64,000 nt of DNA from Amphritea sp. (GTDB lineage: Bacteria > Pseudomonadota > Gammaproteobacteria > Pseudomonadales > Balneatricaceae). The notes below the pieces were generated by a model that saw only the letters and a program-made list of their open reading frames with translations, ran no database searches and had not been told where the DNA came from. The translations under genes were made by a program, and so were the position numbers. Below are positions 1-8,644 of the stretch, piece by piece. The DNA lies in NCBI RefSeq assembly GCF_016744155.1, contig NZ_JADGEW010000001.1:425714-489713 (forward strand), in the 5' to 3' direction. Every line of letters begins with the position of its first letter. The stretch's first letter is position 1.

Positions 1-148
1 TTTATTGACGTGTTTATGCTTGTATCAGCATAGCGAACCTGATGCTGTTGCTGTTCAGATTGCTAAGGCGGATGAAAATAAACTCTTTATGAGTGAGATT
101 CTCAATGAACTGATTCAGTTTCAAGTGCGCTTTGTATATAAATTCGAC

Positions 149-209
149 TATAATACGCGGCTTTTCCAAGGCCCGGAATATAGGCGCTGTAATGGTGTTT
201 GTCGGGCCT
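149..209 (+). promoter_or_regulatory. Putative glyA -10 element and leader hairpin
   Basis: A perfect TATAAT lies at 149-154; no convincing -35 box is visible 17 bp upstream. The leader then contains complementary arms AGGCCCG (169-175) and CGGGCCT (203-209) with a 27-nt loop, ending 28 nt before the glyA start. The pairing is seen directly; a regulatory role is inference. The first 148 bases hold no supportable gene. Confidence 0.35.
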
Positions 210-237
210 GTGCAAATCTCAACCTTGGGGACCGTTA

Positions 238-1494
238 ATGTTTAGCAAAGAGATGACTATCGCTGATTTTGATCCGGATCTATATGCTGCGATGCAGGCT
301 GAGGCCACGCGTCAGGAAGAGCATATTGAACTGATCGCTTCCGAAAACTACACCAGCCCTCGGGTAATGGAAGCTCAGGGTTCTGAGCTGACCAATAAGT
401 ACGCGGAAGGCTATCCTAATAAGCGTTACTACGGTGGTTGTGAACACGTAGATATCGTTGAGCAGTTGGCGATCGACCGTGCTAAAGAGTTGTTTGGTGC
501 GACCTACGCGAACGTTCAGCCACACTCCGGTTCTCAGGCAAACGCAGCTGTTTATATGGCGCTTTGTCAGCCAGGCGATACTGTTCTGGGTATGAGTTTG
601 GCGCACGGTGGTCATTTGACTCACGGTTCCGCTGTTAGCTTCTCCGGTCGTATCTACAAGGCGGTTCAGTATGGATTGAATGCTGAAACTGGCGAGATCG
701 ATTACGATGAAGTTGAACGTCTGGCGCTGGAGCACCGGCCAAAAATGATCGTCGCAGGCTTCTCTGCATACTCACGTATCGTTGATTGGCAGCGTTTCCG
801 CGATGTTGCGGATAAAGTTGGCGCGTTCCTGTTTGTTGATATGGCGCACGTTGCTGGACTGGTTGCTGCTGGTGTATACCCAAGCCCACTGTCTGTAGCC
901 GATGTTGTAACTACAACAACGCATAAAACATTAGGTGGCCCACGTGGTGGTCTGATTCTGTCGGCAACCGCCGATGAAGAGCTGCAGAAGAAACTGAACT
1001 TCGCTGTATTTCCTGAATCCCAGGGCGGCCCTTTGATGCATGTTATCGCGGCTAAAGCGGTTTGCTTCAAAGAAGCGATGGAAGATGAGTGGAAAGAGTA
1101 TCAGGCTCAGGTTGTTAAAAATGCTCGCGTAATGGCCGGCGTCTTTATGGACCGTGGGATCAAAATCGTTTCAGAAGGTACTGATGACCATCTGTTCCTG
1201 GTCGACCTGATCGGTAAAGAGTACACAGGTAAAGATGCTGATGCGGCTCTGGGTCAGGCGAATATCACAGTTAATAAGAACTCTGTACCAAACGATCCAC
1301 GCTCTCCGTTTGTTACTTCAGGTCTGCGTATTGGTACTCCAGCGATTACTCGTCGAGGCTTCAAAGAGGCGGAAGCTGAACAGCTGACTAACTGGATCTG
1401 CGATGTGTTGGATAATATTGATAACCAGGATGTAATTAATACAGTGAAACAGAACGTTCTGGATATCTGTGCCCGCTTCCCGGTTTATAAGTAA
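238..1494 (+). CDS. glyA: Serine hydroxymethyltransferase
   Basis: A 418-residue PLP enzyme of fold type I that interconverts serine plus tetrahydrofolate with glycine plus 5,10-methylene-tetrahydrofolate in the cytoplasm. The length is normal for bacterial GlyA. The N-terminal part has the family motif [10 protein letters not shown], and the PLP lysine sits in [14 protein letters not shown] (Lys about 230). The ATG at 238 was preferred to an upstream in-frame start at 199 because the protein then begins at the usual family N-terminus. A GC-rich hairpin follows the stop, and nrdR comes next on the same strand, a common gammaproteobacterial order. Confidence 0.97.
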   Translation: MFSKEMTIADFDPDLYAAMQAEATRQEEHIELIASENYTSPRVMEAQGSELTNKYAEGYPNKRYYGGCEHVDIVEQLAIDRAKELFGATYANVQPHSGSQANAAVYMALCQPGDTVLGMSLAHGGHLTHGSAVSFSGRIYKAVQYGLNAETGEIDYDEVERLALEHRPKMIVAGFSAYSRIVDWQRFRDVADKVGAFLFVDMAHVAGLVAAGVYPSPLSVADVVTTTTHKTLGGPRGGLILSATADEELQKKLNFAVFPESQGGPLMHVIAAKAVCFKEAMEDEWKEYQAQVVKNARVMAGVFMDRGIKIVSEGTDDHLFLVDLIGKEYTGKDADAALGQANITVNKNSVPNDPRSPFVTSGLRIGTPAITRRGFKEAEAEQLTNWICDVLDNIDNQDVINTVKQNVLDICARFPVYK

Positions 1495-1535
1495 ACCGTT
1501 ACAATAGAAACTGTTTTACAGATCAGTTTCACTAT

Positions 1536-1564
1536 CGGGGCGCCATGTGCGCCCCGGTTGTTTA
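1536..1564 (+). terminator. Hairpin terminator after glyA
   Basis: Stem CGGGGCGC (1536-1543), loop CATGT, stem GCGCCCCG (1549-1556), then the moderately T-rich GTTGTTTAT. The stem is strong but the T-tract is imperfect. Confidence 0.65.
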
Positions 1565-1596
1565 TATAAATGCTTTGAAAAAAGTCTTTATATAAA
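1561..1596. promoter_or_regulatory. Paired TTTATATAAA palindromes upstream of nrdR
   Basis: The 10-bp palindrome TTTATATAAA occurs at 1561-1570 and again at 1587-1596, 26 bp apart start to start, between the glyA terminator and nrdR. The second is followed by CACTAT. They are AT-rich and could be promoter elements or binding sites; they do not match the NrdR box well enough for that assignment. Confidence 0.25.
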
Positions 1597-1668
1597 CACT
1601 ATTTTTAAGCATTAACGTAAACGCTTTTTTATAGCTGTTATAGCAGCTACGCTCTTTGAGGATGATAT

Positions 1669-2145
1669 ATGTACTGTCCGTTCTGTAATGCCCATGAAAC
1701 CAAGGTGGTGGACTCACGCCTGGTGGCAGAAGGGCAACAGATTCGCCGGCGTCGCGAATGTATCACCTGTCATGAGCGGTTTACCACCTATGAAACTGCC
1801 GAACTTCTGATGCCCCGCCTGATCAAAGCGGATGGCACTCGCCAACCTTTCGATGAAGATAAGCTACGCGCCGGAATTCAGCGCGCAGTAGAAAAACGTC
1901 CAGTCAGCGTAGAAGATATCGAAGCCTGCATCAGCCGTATCAAACAGCATCTGCGTGCAACGGGCGAGCGAGAGTTGCCTTCCCGTACAGTAGGTGAAGA
2001 AGTGATGAGTGAATTACATAAGCTGGATCAGGTTGCTTATGTTCGATTTGCTTCGGTATATCGCAGTTTTCAGGATATTAATGAGTTTAAAGAAGAGATT
2101 GATCGTCTGTCAGAGCAGAAAGAGGATGCCGTAAAGGCAGAGTAA
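1669..2145 (+). CDS. nrdR: Transcriptional repressor NrdR
   Basis: A 158-residue zinc-ribbon and ATP-cone repressor of ribonucleotide reductase operons. The zinc ribbon is visible as CPFC at residues 3-6 and CITC near residues 31-34. The ATP-cone follows, with the family phrases about residues 49-60 ([11 protein letters not shown]) and [13 protein letters not shown] near residue 123. An upstream GAGGATG-like stretch is a plausible ribosome binding site. It stands just ahead of ribD, the usual nrdR-ribD neighbourhood. Confidence 0.96.
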   Translation: MYCPFCNAHETKVVDSRLVAEGQQIRRRRECITCHERFTTYETAELLMPRLIKADGTRQPFDEDKLRAGIQRAVEKRPVSVEDIEACISRIKQHLRATGERELPSRTVGEEVMSELHKLDQVAYVRFASVYRSFQDINEFKEEIDRLSEQKEDAVKAE

Positions 2146-2150
2146 TCAGC

Positions 2151-3275
2151 ATGTCAGACTGGAGTATTGCAGACCACAAATTTATGTCCCGGGCGGTACA
2201 AATCGCCTGGCAAGGACTCTATACCACTGAGCCTAATCCCCGGGTTGGCTGCGTGTTAGTAAAAGATGGCGAACAGATCGCAGAGGGCTATCATCGCAAA
2301 GCCGGTGAAGGCCATGCTGAAGTCAATGCCCTACGTGGCGCAGCAGCGCAGGCTAAGGGCTGTATTGCTTATGTTACGCTTGAGCCCTGTAGTCACTTTG
2401 GTAAGACGCCACCCTGTGCTGATGCGTTGATTAATGCGGGAGTTATAGAGGTTGTGGTGGGTATGGTCGATCCTAACCCGCAGGTTTCAGGTAAGGGGCT
2501 ACGTAAGCTTGAGCAGGCGGGCATCAAAGTCCGTAGCGGTCTGATGGAAACTCAGTGTCGGAAGTTGAATCCGGGATTTGTTAAGCGTATGGCAACAGGA
2601 ATGCCATTTGTCAGGCTTAAAATGGCTGCCAGCCTTGATGGCCGGACAGCGATGGCGTCCGGTGAAAGTAAGTGGATTACGGGCCCGTTGGCACGACAGG
2701 ATGTACAGCGTTTAAGGGCACGCAGTTCTGCAATTGTTAGTGGTGTGGGTTCTATTATTAAAGATGATTCTGCATTGACGGTGCGAGAGTCTGAGCTGGG
2801 GCTGGAAAATGCAGCTGAAGTGGTTGCACGTCAGCCTTTGCGAGTTATATTAGACAGCTCTGGGCGGATGCCGGAGCAGGCTAAAATGTTGAGTTTGCCA
2901 GGAAATACGCTGATTGTTAGCTGCGTCGATGCGCCGGACTTTATTGCCGGTCTGGAACAGGCCGAGTGGTTAAAATTACCCGGACAGCACGGCGGCATTA
3001 ATCTGCGTGAGCTGTTAAAAGCTCTGGCCCTCAGAGATTGTAATGAAGTGCTGATAGAAACGGGCGCCACCCTGGCCGGAGCCTTTATAGAAGAGGGACT
3101 GGTGGATGAGCTGGTGCTCTATCAGGCGATGAAATTATTGGGTAGCAGAGCCCGACCGATGTTTCTGCTACCGCTGGATAAAATGAGTGAACAGATAAAC
3201 TTCACTCTGCGGGACAGCCGGGCGCTTGGAGATGATCTGCGCCTTACGCTGGTTCCCCGGCAGGAGAAACATTAA
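2151..3275 (+). CDS. ribD: Bifunctional riboflavin deaminase/reductase RibD
   Basis: A 374-residue two-domain enzyme. The N-terminal CMP/dCMP deaminase-type domain (about 1-150) deaminates the pyrimidine intermediate and shows the zinc motif HAEVNAL plus PCSHFGKTPPC. The C-terminal domain (about 150-370) is the NADPH-dependent reductase, with LKMAASLDGRTA and the GxxL-rich ending. It starts 5 bp after nrdR stops and its TAA shares one base with the ribE ATG, so it is part of a tight rib operon. Confidence 0.96.
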   Translation: MSDWSIADHKFMSRAVQIAWQGLYTTEPNPRVGCVLVKDGEQIAEGYHRKAGEGHAEVNALRGAAAQAKGCIAYVTLEPCSHFGKTPPCADALINAGVIEVVVGMVDPNPQVSGKGLRKLEQAGIKVRSGLMETQCRKLNPGFVKRMATGMPFVRLKMAASLDGRTAMASGESKWITGPLARQDVQRLRARSSAIVSGVGSIIKDDSALTVRESELGLENAAEVVARQPLRVILDSSGRMPEQAKMLSLPGNTLIVSCVDAPDFIAGLEQAEWLKLPGQHGGINLRELLKALALRDCNEVLIETGATLAGAFIEEGLVDELVLYQAMKLLGSRARPMFLLPLDKMSEQINFTLRDSRALGDDLRLTLVPRQEKH

Positions 3276-3952
3276 TGTTTACCGGAATTATTGAAGCGGT
3301 GGGCGTAATCGCTGCTTCTGAAGAGGTGCAGGGAGATCTGCGCTTGTATATACGTACCGGTGATTTGGATCTGTCCGATGTTAAACTCGGTGACAGTATT
3401 GCGGTTAACGGCGTTTGTCTGACTGCAGTGGCGTTGCCGGGTGATGGGTTTTGGGCTGACGTTTCCAGAGAAACCCTGGTGCATTCTCGGTTTCCAGATC
3501 TGGCCCCGGGAGAGCGGGTTAATCTCGAAAAAGCGATGCAACCGACTACCCGGTTTGGTGGTCATATTGTGACGGGTCATGTCGATGGCTTGGGTGAAAT
3601 TATATCTATTGAAGCGGATGCCCGTTCCATTCGGTATAAAATCAGTGCGCCTAAAGCGATTGCCCGTTATATCGCGGGGAAAGGCTCAATTACAGTAGAT
3701 GGTGTGAGCCTCACCGCAAATGCGGTAGAGGGACATACATTTGATCTGAATATTGTGCCTCATACGGCACAAGAAACTATAATAGCCAGCTATCAGACTG
3801 GTCGAAAGGTTCATCTGGAAGTTGATATCATTGCCCGTTACATGGAACGGTTGATCAACTACACCGATGATGCTGATACTAATACAACGGAACCAGCCGG
3901 TGGGGTGAGTATGTCAACCCTCGCTGCAGCAGGTTTCCTGAACCGCCGTTAA
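3275..3952 (+). CDS. ribE: Riboflavin synthase alpha chain
   Basis: A 225-residue lumazine-binding protein that dismutates two 6,7-dimethyl-8-ribityllumazine molecules to riboflavin. It begins MFTGIIEAVG, the hallmark N-terminus, and contains two homologous barrel halves: the first with NGVCLTAV, the second with DGVSLTAN and FDLNIVPHT. The start overlaps the ribD stop by one base, which argues for translational coupling. Another name for this gene is ribC, depending on the nomenclature used. Confidence 0.96.
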   Translation: MFTGIIEAVGVIAASEEVQGDLRLYIRTGDLDLSDVKLGDSIAVNGVCLTAVALPGDGFWADVSRETLVHSRFPDLAPGERVNLEKAMQPTTRFGGHIVTGHVDGLGEIISIEADARSIRYKISAPKAIARYIAGKGSITVDGVSLTANAVEGHTFDLNIVPHTAQETIIASYQTGRKVHLEVDIIARYMERLINYTDDADTNTTEPAGGVSMSTLAAAGFLNRR

Positions 3953-3975
3953 CCGGCAACAGAGGCATAGGCTGA

Positions 3976-5094
3976 ATGAAACTGAATACCCCCCAGGAAC
4001 TGATTGAAGATATCCGTCAGGGCAAAATGGTTATCCTTATGGATGATGAAGATCGGGAAAACGAAGGTGATCTGGTTATCGCAGCTGAGATGGTAAGAGC
4101 TGATGATATCAATTTCATGGCGACTCATGCCCGTGGTCTGATCTGCCTTACCCTGACACAAGAACGTTGTGAACAACTGAAGTTACCTTTGATGGTGAAG
4201 AGTAATGGTGCTCAGTTCGAGACCAATTTTACAATGTCGATTGAAGCGGCTGAGGGCGTCACTACCGGCATCTCTGCAGCTGATCGGGCGCATACTGTGC
4301 GAACTGCGGTGCGCCTGGATGCTAAGGCTGACGACATTGTCCAGCCCGGGCATATCTTCCCTCTGATGGCACAACCAGGTGGCGTTTTGAGCCGTGCAGG
4401 TCATACGGAAGCCGGTTGTGATTTGTCTCGCTTGGCAGGCATGATTCCATCTGCAGCCATTGTTGAAATTATGAATGCTGACGGCACCATGGCGCGTCGC
4501 CCGGATCTTGAAGAGTTTGCTCAGAAGCATGATTTGAAGATAGGTACCATCGCGGACCTGATCCATTACCGTACCACCAATGAACACACGGTGATGCGTG
4601 AAGATGAAGGTACTTTGCCGACTGAGTTTGGTGACTTTAATTTTGTCTCATACCGGGATGAAATTCAGGGCTGCGCTCACCTGGCGTTAACGCTGGGCGA
4701 TATTGATGAAAATGAACCTACGGCTGTACGGGTTCATCTGCGTACCGAAGTGCTAAGGGATGTGGTTGGTGCCGAGCAGGGCGAAGAGTTGAAGTGGACT
4801 ATGCGTCGGGCGTTGAAGCGAGTGGCTGAAGAGGGTAAAGGTGTTGTCTTGCTGCTGGATACCGGTGAGCGGGTTGACCTGGGAACAGCTCTGAACTCTA
4901 TGCTTAAAACAGAGAAAAAGATTAGACAGCACAATATCAGTGCTTCCGGTTCCTACCTGACGGTCGGTACCGGTTCTCAGATCCTGCGGGATCTGGGTGT
5001 AGGTAAAATGCGGGTGATGAGTTCACCTATGAAGTTTAATGCGATCTCAGGTTTTGACCTGGAGATTGTCGATTACATTGCATGTGAAGAGTGA
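3976..5094 (+). CDS. ribBA: 3,4-dihydroxy-2-butanone 4-phosphate synthase with degenerate GTP cyclohydrolase II-like domain (RibBA)
   Basis: A 372-residue protein. Residues 1-205 form a standard RibB domain ([24 protein letters not shown], and GHTEAGCDL), converting ribulose 5-phosphate to dihydroxybutanone phosphate. Residues about 210-370 resemble RibA but lack the zinc-binding cysteine motif (C-x10-CDC-type) and the RQEGRG active-site phrase, so the domain is unlikely to hydrolyse GTP. A complete stand-alone RibA is encoded at 10097-10708. The gene sits in the rib operon between ribE and ribH. Confidence 0.93.
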   Translation: MKLNTPQELIEDIRQGKMVILMDDEDRENEGDLVIAAEMVRADDINFMATHARGLICLTLTQERCEQLKLPLMVKSNGAQFETNFTMSIEAAEGVTTGISAADRAHTVRTAVRLDAKADDIVQPGHIFPLMAQPGGVLSRAGHTEAGCDLSRLAGMIPSAAIVEIMNADGTMARRPDLEEFAQKHDLKIGTIADLIHYRTTNEHTVMREDEGTLPTEFGDFNFVSYRDEIQGCAHLALTLGDIDENEPTAVRVHLRTEVLRDVVGAEQGEELKWTMRRALKRVAEEGKGVVLLLDTGERVDLGTALNSMLKTEKKIRQHNISASGSYLTVGTGSQILRDLGVGKMRVMSSPMKFNAISGFDLEIVDYIACEE

Positions 5095-5099
5095 AGAAT

Positions 5100-5573
5100 A
5101 TGTCAGTTCAATATATTGAAGGTGATTTCCTGACCGGTAACGGTCAATACGCGATTGTTGTGGGCCGTTTTAACAGTTTTGTTGTTGAAAGCCTGTTGGA
5201 AGGTGCAATCGATACTTTAAAGCGTCACGGTGTGGCTGAAGAGAATATCCGTGTTATCCGGGTGCCGGGTGCATTTGAAATTCCTCTGGCGGTTCAGAAG
5301 CTGGCGTCACAGAAGAAAGATGATGCGATTATCGCGCTGGGTGCGGTTATTCGTGGCGGTACGCCGCACTTTGAATATGTTTCCGGTGAGAGCTCTAAAG
5401 GTGTTGCCCAGGTATCTCTGGATTCTGGTATTCCAGTGGCGAACGGCATACTGACGGTTAATTCTATCGAGCAGGCGATTGAGCGTTCCGGTACTAAAGC
5501 AGGTAATAAAGGCGCAGAAGCTGCCCTGTCTGCACTGGAAATGGTTAGCTTATTGCGCCAACTTGAGGTTTAA
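5100..5573 (+). CDS. ribH: 6,7-dimethyl-8-ribityllumazine synthase
   Basis: A 157-residue beta subunit of the lumazine synthase shell, condensing the RibD product with dihydroxybutanone phosphate. Family landmarks are [10 protein letters not shown] near the N-terminus, [11 protein letters not shown] and the phosphate/dihydroxybutanone-binding region [14 protein letters not shown]. The ATG at 5100 is preceded by a purine-rich stretch. An alternative GTG start at 5091 overlaps the ribBA stop and would add three residues; either is possible. Confidence 0.95.
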   Translation: MSVQYIEGDFLTGNGQYAIVVGRFNSFVVESLLEGAIDTLKRHGVAEENIRVIRVPGAFEIPLAVQKLASQKKDDAIIALGAVIRGGTPHFEYVSGESSKGVAQVSLDSGIPVANGILTVNSIEQAIERSGTKAGNKGAEAALSALEMVSLLRQLEV

Positions 5574-5574
5574 G

Positions 5575-6051
5575 ATGAGCGACACTCCTGCGCCTAAAAA
5601 GCAGAAAAAACCATCCCATACCGAGATGCGTCGTGCTGCTCGTAGTTTTGCGCTACAAGCTTTGTACCAATGGCAGATGTCCGGTAATGCGGTGAATGAT
5701 ATTGAGCTGCAGTTCCGGATGGATAATGATATGTCCGGTACCGATCTGACGCTGTTTAATGAGTTGTTGCACGGTGTTCCGGCTAACGCTTCTGATCTGG
5801 ATAAGGCTTATGAGCCATTTCTTGACCGGGCATTAGATGATCTGGACCCCATCGAGCGTGCTGTTTTACGTATCGGCAGCTTTGAGCTGATTCACCGTAT
5901 CGTAGTGCCCTATAAAGTGGTTATCAACGAAAGTGTTGATCTGGCGAAAATCTTTGGCGCGACTGAAAGTCATAAGTATGTGAATGGCATTCTGGATAAG
6001 TTGGCAGCCCGGGTACGTATGACTGAGATTAACGCCAAGCGCGGTAAATAA
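5575..6051 (+). CDS. nusB: Transcription antitermination factor NusB
   Basis: A 158-residue all-helical RNA-binding protein that works with NusE (S10) and boxA in rRNA antitermination. After a basic N-terminus, residues 18-30 read RRAARSFALQALY, typical of NusB, and the C-terminal half has LDPIERAVLRIGSFEL and VINESVDLAKIFG. It starts two bases after the ribH stop, the conserved ribH-nusB junction. Longer upstream starts within ribH exist but would extend past the family N-terminus. Confidence 0.95.
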   Translation: MSDTPAPKKQKKPSHTEMRRAARSFALQALYQWQMSGNAVNDIELQFRMDNDMSGTDLTLFNELLHGVPANASDLDKAYEPFLDRALDDLDPIERAVLRIGSFELIHRIVVPYKVVINESVDLAKIFGATESHKYVNGILDKLAARVRMTEINAKRGK

Positions 6052-6058
6052 CAGCTCA

Positions 6059-7039
6059 ATGGCGGTGGACGAGTTTGAATTAATCCGGCATTACTTCTCT
6101 GATCTTGGGAATGATAAGTCAGGCTCTGTCCGTTTATCAGTGGGTGATGATTGTGCCATTATCGCTCCGCCTGCAGGTTATAACCTGGTGGTGTCGATCG
6201 ATACCATGGTTGAAGGGACTCACTTTCCAAAGGGGACTCCCGGCGACAAGGTCGCCTCCCGTTTGTTAGGTGCGGCGCTGAGTGATCTGGCGGCAATGGC
6301 GGCAGTACCGGCCTGCTTTACCCTGGCGCTTACTCTGCCTGAGACTGATACCGTTTGGTTAAAAGCCTTCAGTGCCCGATTATCAGAACTGGCCAGCCAG
6401 TATGGTGTTCGGCTGGTGGGGGGGGATACCACTAGAGGCCCTCTAACCCTCAGTATTCAGGTGCACGGCTGGACCAAACCCGGGAAAGCATTGCTGCGCA
6501 GCGGTGCTCAGCCCGGAGACCGGATCTTTGTGACCGGGACTTTGGGAGACTCCAGAGGCGGGCTGGAAACAGTTCTGAAGCATATTACCGGAGAGCAGGT
6601 GCCTTACCTGCAGAAGCGTTTCTTCAATCCCGAACCCCGCCTTGATACCGCTTTGCTTGTGTCTGACTTTGCTACTTCTGCAATCGATATATCCGATGGT
6701 TTACTGGCCGATCTGAATCATATACTTATGGCAAGCAAGGTGGGTGCAATGCTGCACCCGACTGAATTGCCGGTATCTCAATCGCTTTATCGCTGGGTGG
6801 GTGAAAAACAAGCCCGGGAGTGGGCACTGGGCGGTGGTGAAGATTTTGAACTCTGTTTTACTGTCCCGCTATTGGCTGAGCCTAAATTGGCATGGGCGCT
6901 GCGTGAACATGATGTGGCGGTAACTTGTATCGGTCAGATCACAGAAGCTCCGGGTATTGTGTTGGCCGAAGAGGGGAAAGTTTGGTCGGTTGAGCCCCAG
7001 GGTTATAATCATTTTTCTGAGAAAGGCGTTAACCGATGA
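6059..7039 (+). CDS. thiL: Thiamine-monophosphate kinase
   Basis: A 326-residue AIR-synthase-fold kinase that phosphorylates thiamine monophosphate to thiamine pyrophosphate. Visible motifs are SVGDDCAII (metal and nucleotide binding), VSIDTMVEGTHF, LVGGDTTRGPL and the glycine-rich GGGEDFELCF near residue 260. It follows nusB after 7 bp and its end overlaps pgpA by four bases (ATGA), the standard nusB-thiL-pgpA arrangement. Confidence 0.95.
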   Translation: MAVDEFELIRHYFSDLGNDKSGSVRLSVGDDCAIIAPPAGYNLVVSIDTMVEGTHFPKGTPGDKVASRLLGAALSDLAAMAAVPACFTLALTLPETDTVWLKAFSARLSELASQYGVRLVGGDTTRGPLTLSIQVHGWTKPGKALLRSGAQPGDRIFVTGTLGDSRGGLETVLKHITGEQVPYLQKRFFNPEPRLDTALLVSDFATSAIDISDGLLADLNHILMASKVGAMLHPTELPVSQSLYRWVGEKQAREWALGGGEDFELCFTVPLLAEPKLAWALREHDVAVTCIGQITEAPGIVLAEEGKVWSVEPQGYNHFSEKGVNR

Positions 7040-7509
7040 ACCGAGCTCCTGCGTCTGTATGGCGTAACCCTGTACATTTTTTGGCTTTTGGTTTGGGAAG
7101 TGGTGCTGCCCCATGGGCACCGGGAACCGTCGGTACTCTGGCGGCTATACCCTTTTTTCTGCTGATGCAGCCTTTATCTCTTTTTTGGTATGGCGTTATT
7201 CTGCTGGTTACCTCTCTGATCGGTATCTATCTGTGTGGTAAAACCTCGGATGATATGGGGGTGCATGATCACGGTGGTATCGTCTGGGATGAATTTGTTG
7301 GTTATTGGCTGACGATGTTTGCAGCGCCGACCGGCTGGTTATGGATTATCATCGGTTTTGTGTTGTTCCGAATCTTCGATATTATCAAACCCTGGCCGAT
7401 CAGCTGGGCTGATAAAAAAGTAGCAGGCGGTCTGGGAATTATGCTGGATGATATTCTGGCGGGCCTTATGGCACTGGGCTGCTTGCAATTTATTGCTCTG
7501 TTTTTCTAA
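7036..7509 (+). CDS. pgpA: Phosphatidylglycerophosphatase A
   Basis: A 157-residue inner-membrane phosphatase that makes phosphatidylglycerol from phosphatidylglycerol phosphate. Family signatures visible are GSGAAPWAPGTVGTL near the N-terminus, DHGGIVWDEFVGYW in the middle and FRIFDIIKPWPI near residue 115, with hydrophobic helices between them. The ATGA overlap with thiL indicates co-transcription and probably coupled translation. It appears to be the last gene of the rib-nus-thi group. Confidence 0.95.
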   Translation: MNRAPASVWRNPVHFLAFGLGSGAAPWAPGTVGTLAAIPFFLLMQPLSLFWYGVILLVTSLIGIYLCGKTSDDMGVHDHGGIVWDEFVGYWLTMFAAPTGWLWIIIGFVLFRIFDIIKPWPISWADKKVAGGLGIMLDDILAGLMALGCLQFIALFF

Positions 7510-7535
7510 CCCCCTCGGCTGTCAAAAGGCTTTGT

Positions 7536-7552
7536 TTTCAGTTTAATTTCAG
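7536..7552 (+). promoter_or_regulatory. Candidate OmpR-family direct-repeat site
   Basis: TTTCAG occurs at 7536-7541 and 7547-7552, exactly 11 bp apart, about 90 bp before the PepSY gene that heads the two-component operon. Direct hexamers at an 11-bp period are the usual binding arrangement of OmpR/PhoB-family regulators. Autoregulation by the downstream response regulator is inference. Confidence 0.35.
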
Positions 7553-7643
7553 ACACTGTTGTTATTCTGGCACTGTAACCTGTTCATTTATTTGTTTAAG
7601 TGGGTTGTTTGAGTCAGTTATCTGATCTTCCCCTGGAGCCTTT

Positions 7644-7967
7644 ATGAAAGTGATATTCACAACAGTTTTTCTGGCGTTTTTTAGCTTTGTGACGCCGGTA
7701 CATAGTGTCGGCTCCGGGATTAAAGCGCTGGACTATGAGGCTTGTCGGTTACTGGTTAATGAGGGAGAGATTCTCTCTATGAGTGAACTGATGAAGCTGG
7801 TAAATACTCTATCTGAGGGTAAGATTATAGATACACGTTTATTGCAGGATGAACAATCGTATATCTATGAGATGGAAATTGCCGGTACGGATGGGATGGT
7901 TCAAATGCTTTATGTTGACGCCCGTAGTGGAATGGTGATCGATCCGGTGAAGGTTGAAAGCGAATAA
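7644..7967 (+). CDS. Small exported PepSY-domain protein
   Basis: A 107-residue protein with a clear signal peptide (about residues 1-22, ending VHS) and a PepSY-like core: a helix with EGEILSMSELMKLV followed by strands including QSYIYEMEIAG and MVQMLYVDARSGMVI. PepSY proteins of this size are often encoded directly ahead of PhoPQ-like two-component systems, as here with a 14-bp gap to the regulator. A periplasmic modulating role for the sensor is inference. The start is the first ATG of the signal peptide. Confidence 0.82.
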   Translation: MKVIFTTVFLAFFSFVTPVHSVGSGIKALDYEACRLLVNEGEILSMSELMKLVNTLSEGKIIDTRLLQDEQSYIYEMEIAGTDGMVQMLYVDARSGMVIDPVKVESE

Positions 7968-7981
7968 GGAGATCGTAGCAG

Positions 7982-8644
7982 ATGCGTATTTTGCTTGTAG
8001 AAGATGATGCCGCACTGGGGCCGGAGCTGAAAACAACCTTGGCGCGTAATGGCTATGCGGTTGATCTGGCGGTTAATGGTATTGATGGGCAGATCATGGG
8101 TAAAGAAGATATCTATGATCTGGTTATTCTGGATCTGGGCTTGCCAGATAAATCCGGCCTGGATGTGTTGCGGCACTGGCGGGCGCAGAAGAATAATATC
8201 CCGGTATTAGTGTTGACCGCACGCAGCGCCTGGCAGGAACGGGTGGATGGTTTTGATGCCGGTGCTGATGATTATCTCCCCAAGCCTTTTCATACTGAAG
8301 AACTGCTGGTCCGAATGACAGCTCTGTTGCGTCGTGCGAATCAACAGATCAGCTCTCAGTTGGAGGCCTCAGGTCTGACGTTAGATGAGAATACCCAGTC
8401 TGTGCTTAGAGAGGGAGAAGAAGTGGCTCTGACAGGTACAGAGTATCGATTGCTGCGTTATATGATGCATAACCCAGGAAGGGTTTTGTCAAAACTACAG
8501 CTGGTGGAACATATGTATGATGATTGTGCTGAAAATGACAGTAATGTTGTTGAAGCTTATATCAAAATGCTGCGGAAAAAGATTGGCCACGATATGATCA
8601 CCACCAAGCGTGGTCAGGGTTATGTCTTTGGAGCCAGTCGTTGA
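7982..8644 (+). CDS. OmpR/PhoP-family two-component response regulator
   Basis: A 220-residue response regulator. The receiver domain (1-about 115) has the acidic pair EDD at residues 7-9, the phospho-acceptor Asp51 in VILDLGLPDKSG, and the conserved TAR and KPF motifs. The C-terminal winged helix (about 125-220) ends with the typical VVEAYIKMLRKKIG and TKRGQGYVF. It is most like the PhoP/QseB branch. It overlaps the sensor gene by four bases, so the two are translated together. Confidence 0.93.
   Translation: MRILLVEDDAALGPELKTTLARNGYAVDLAVNGIDGQIMGKEDIYDLVILDLGLPDKSGLDVLRHWRAQKNNIPVLVLTARSAWQERVDGFDAGADDYLPKPFHTEELLVRMTALLRRANQQISSQLEASGLTLDENTQSVLREGEEVALTGTEYRLLRYMMHNPGRVLSKLQLVEHMYDDCAENDSNVVEAYIKMLRKKIGHDMITTKRGQGYVFGASR

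Noticed and set aside
5-238. 77-codon plus-strand frame before glyA
   Set aside because: It overlaps the predicted promoter and leader hairpin of glyA, has no ribosome binding site and no family resemblance.
280-735. Long minus-strand frames opposite glyA
   Set aside because: They are the antisense shadow of a well-conserved gene.
1495-2150. FMN riboswitch for the rib operon
   Set aside because: No conserved RFN-element sequence is visible before nrdR or ribD.
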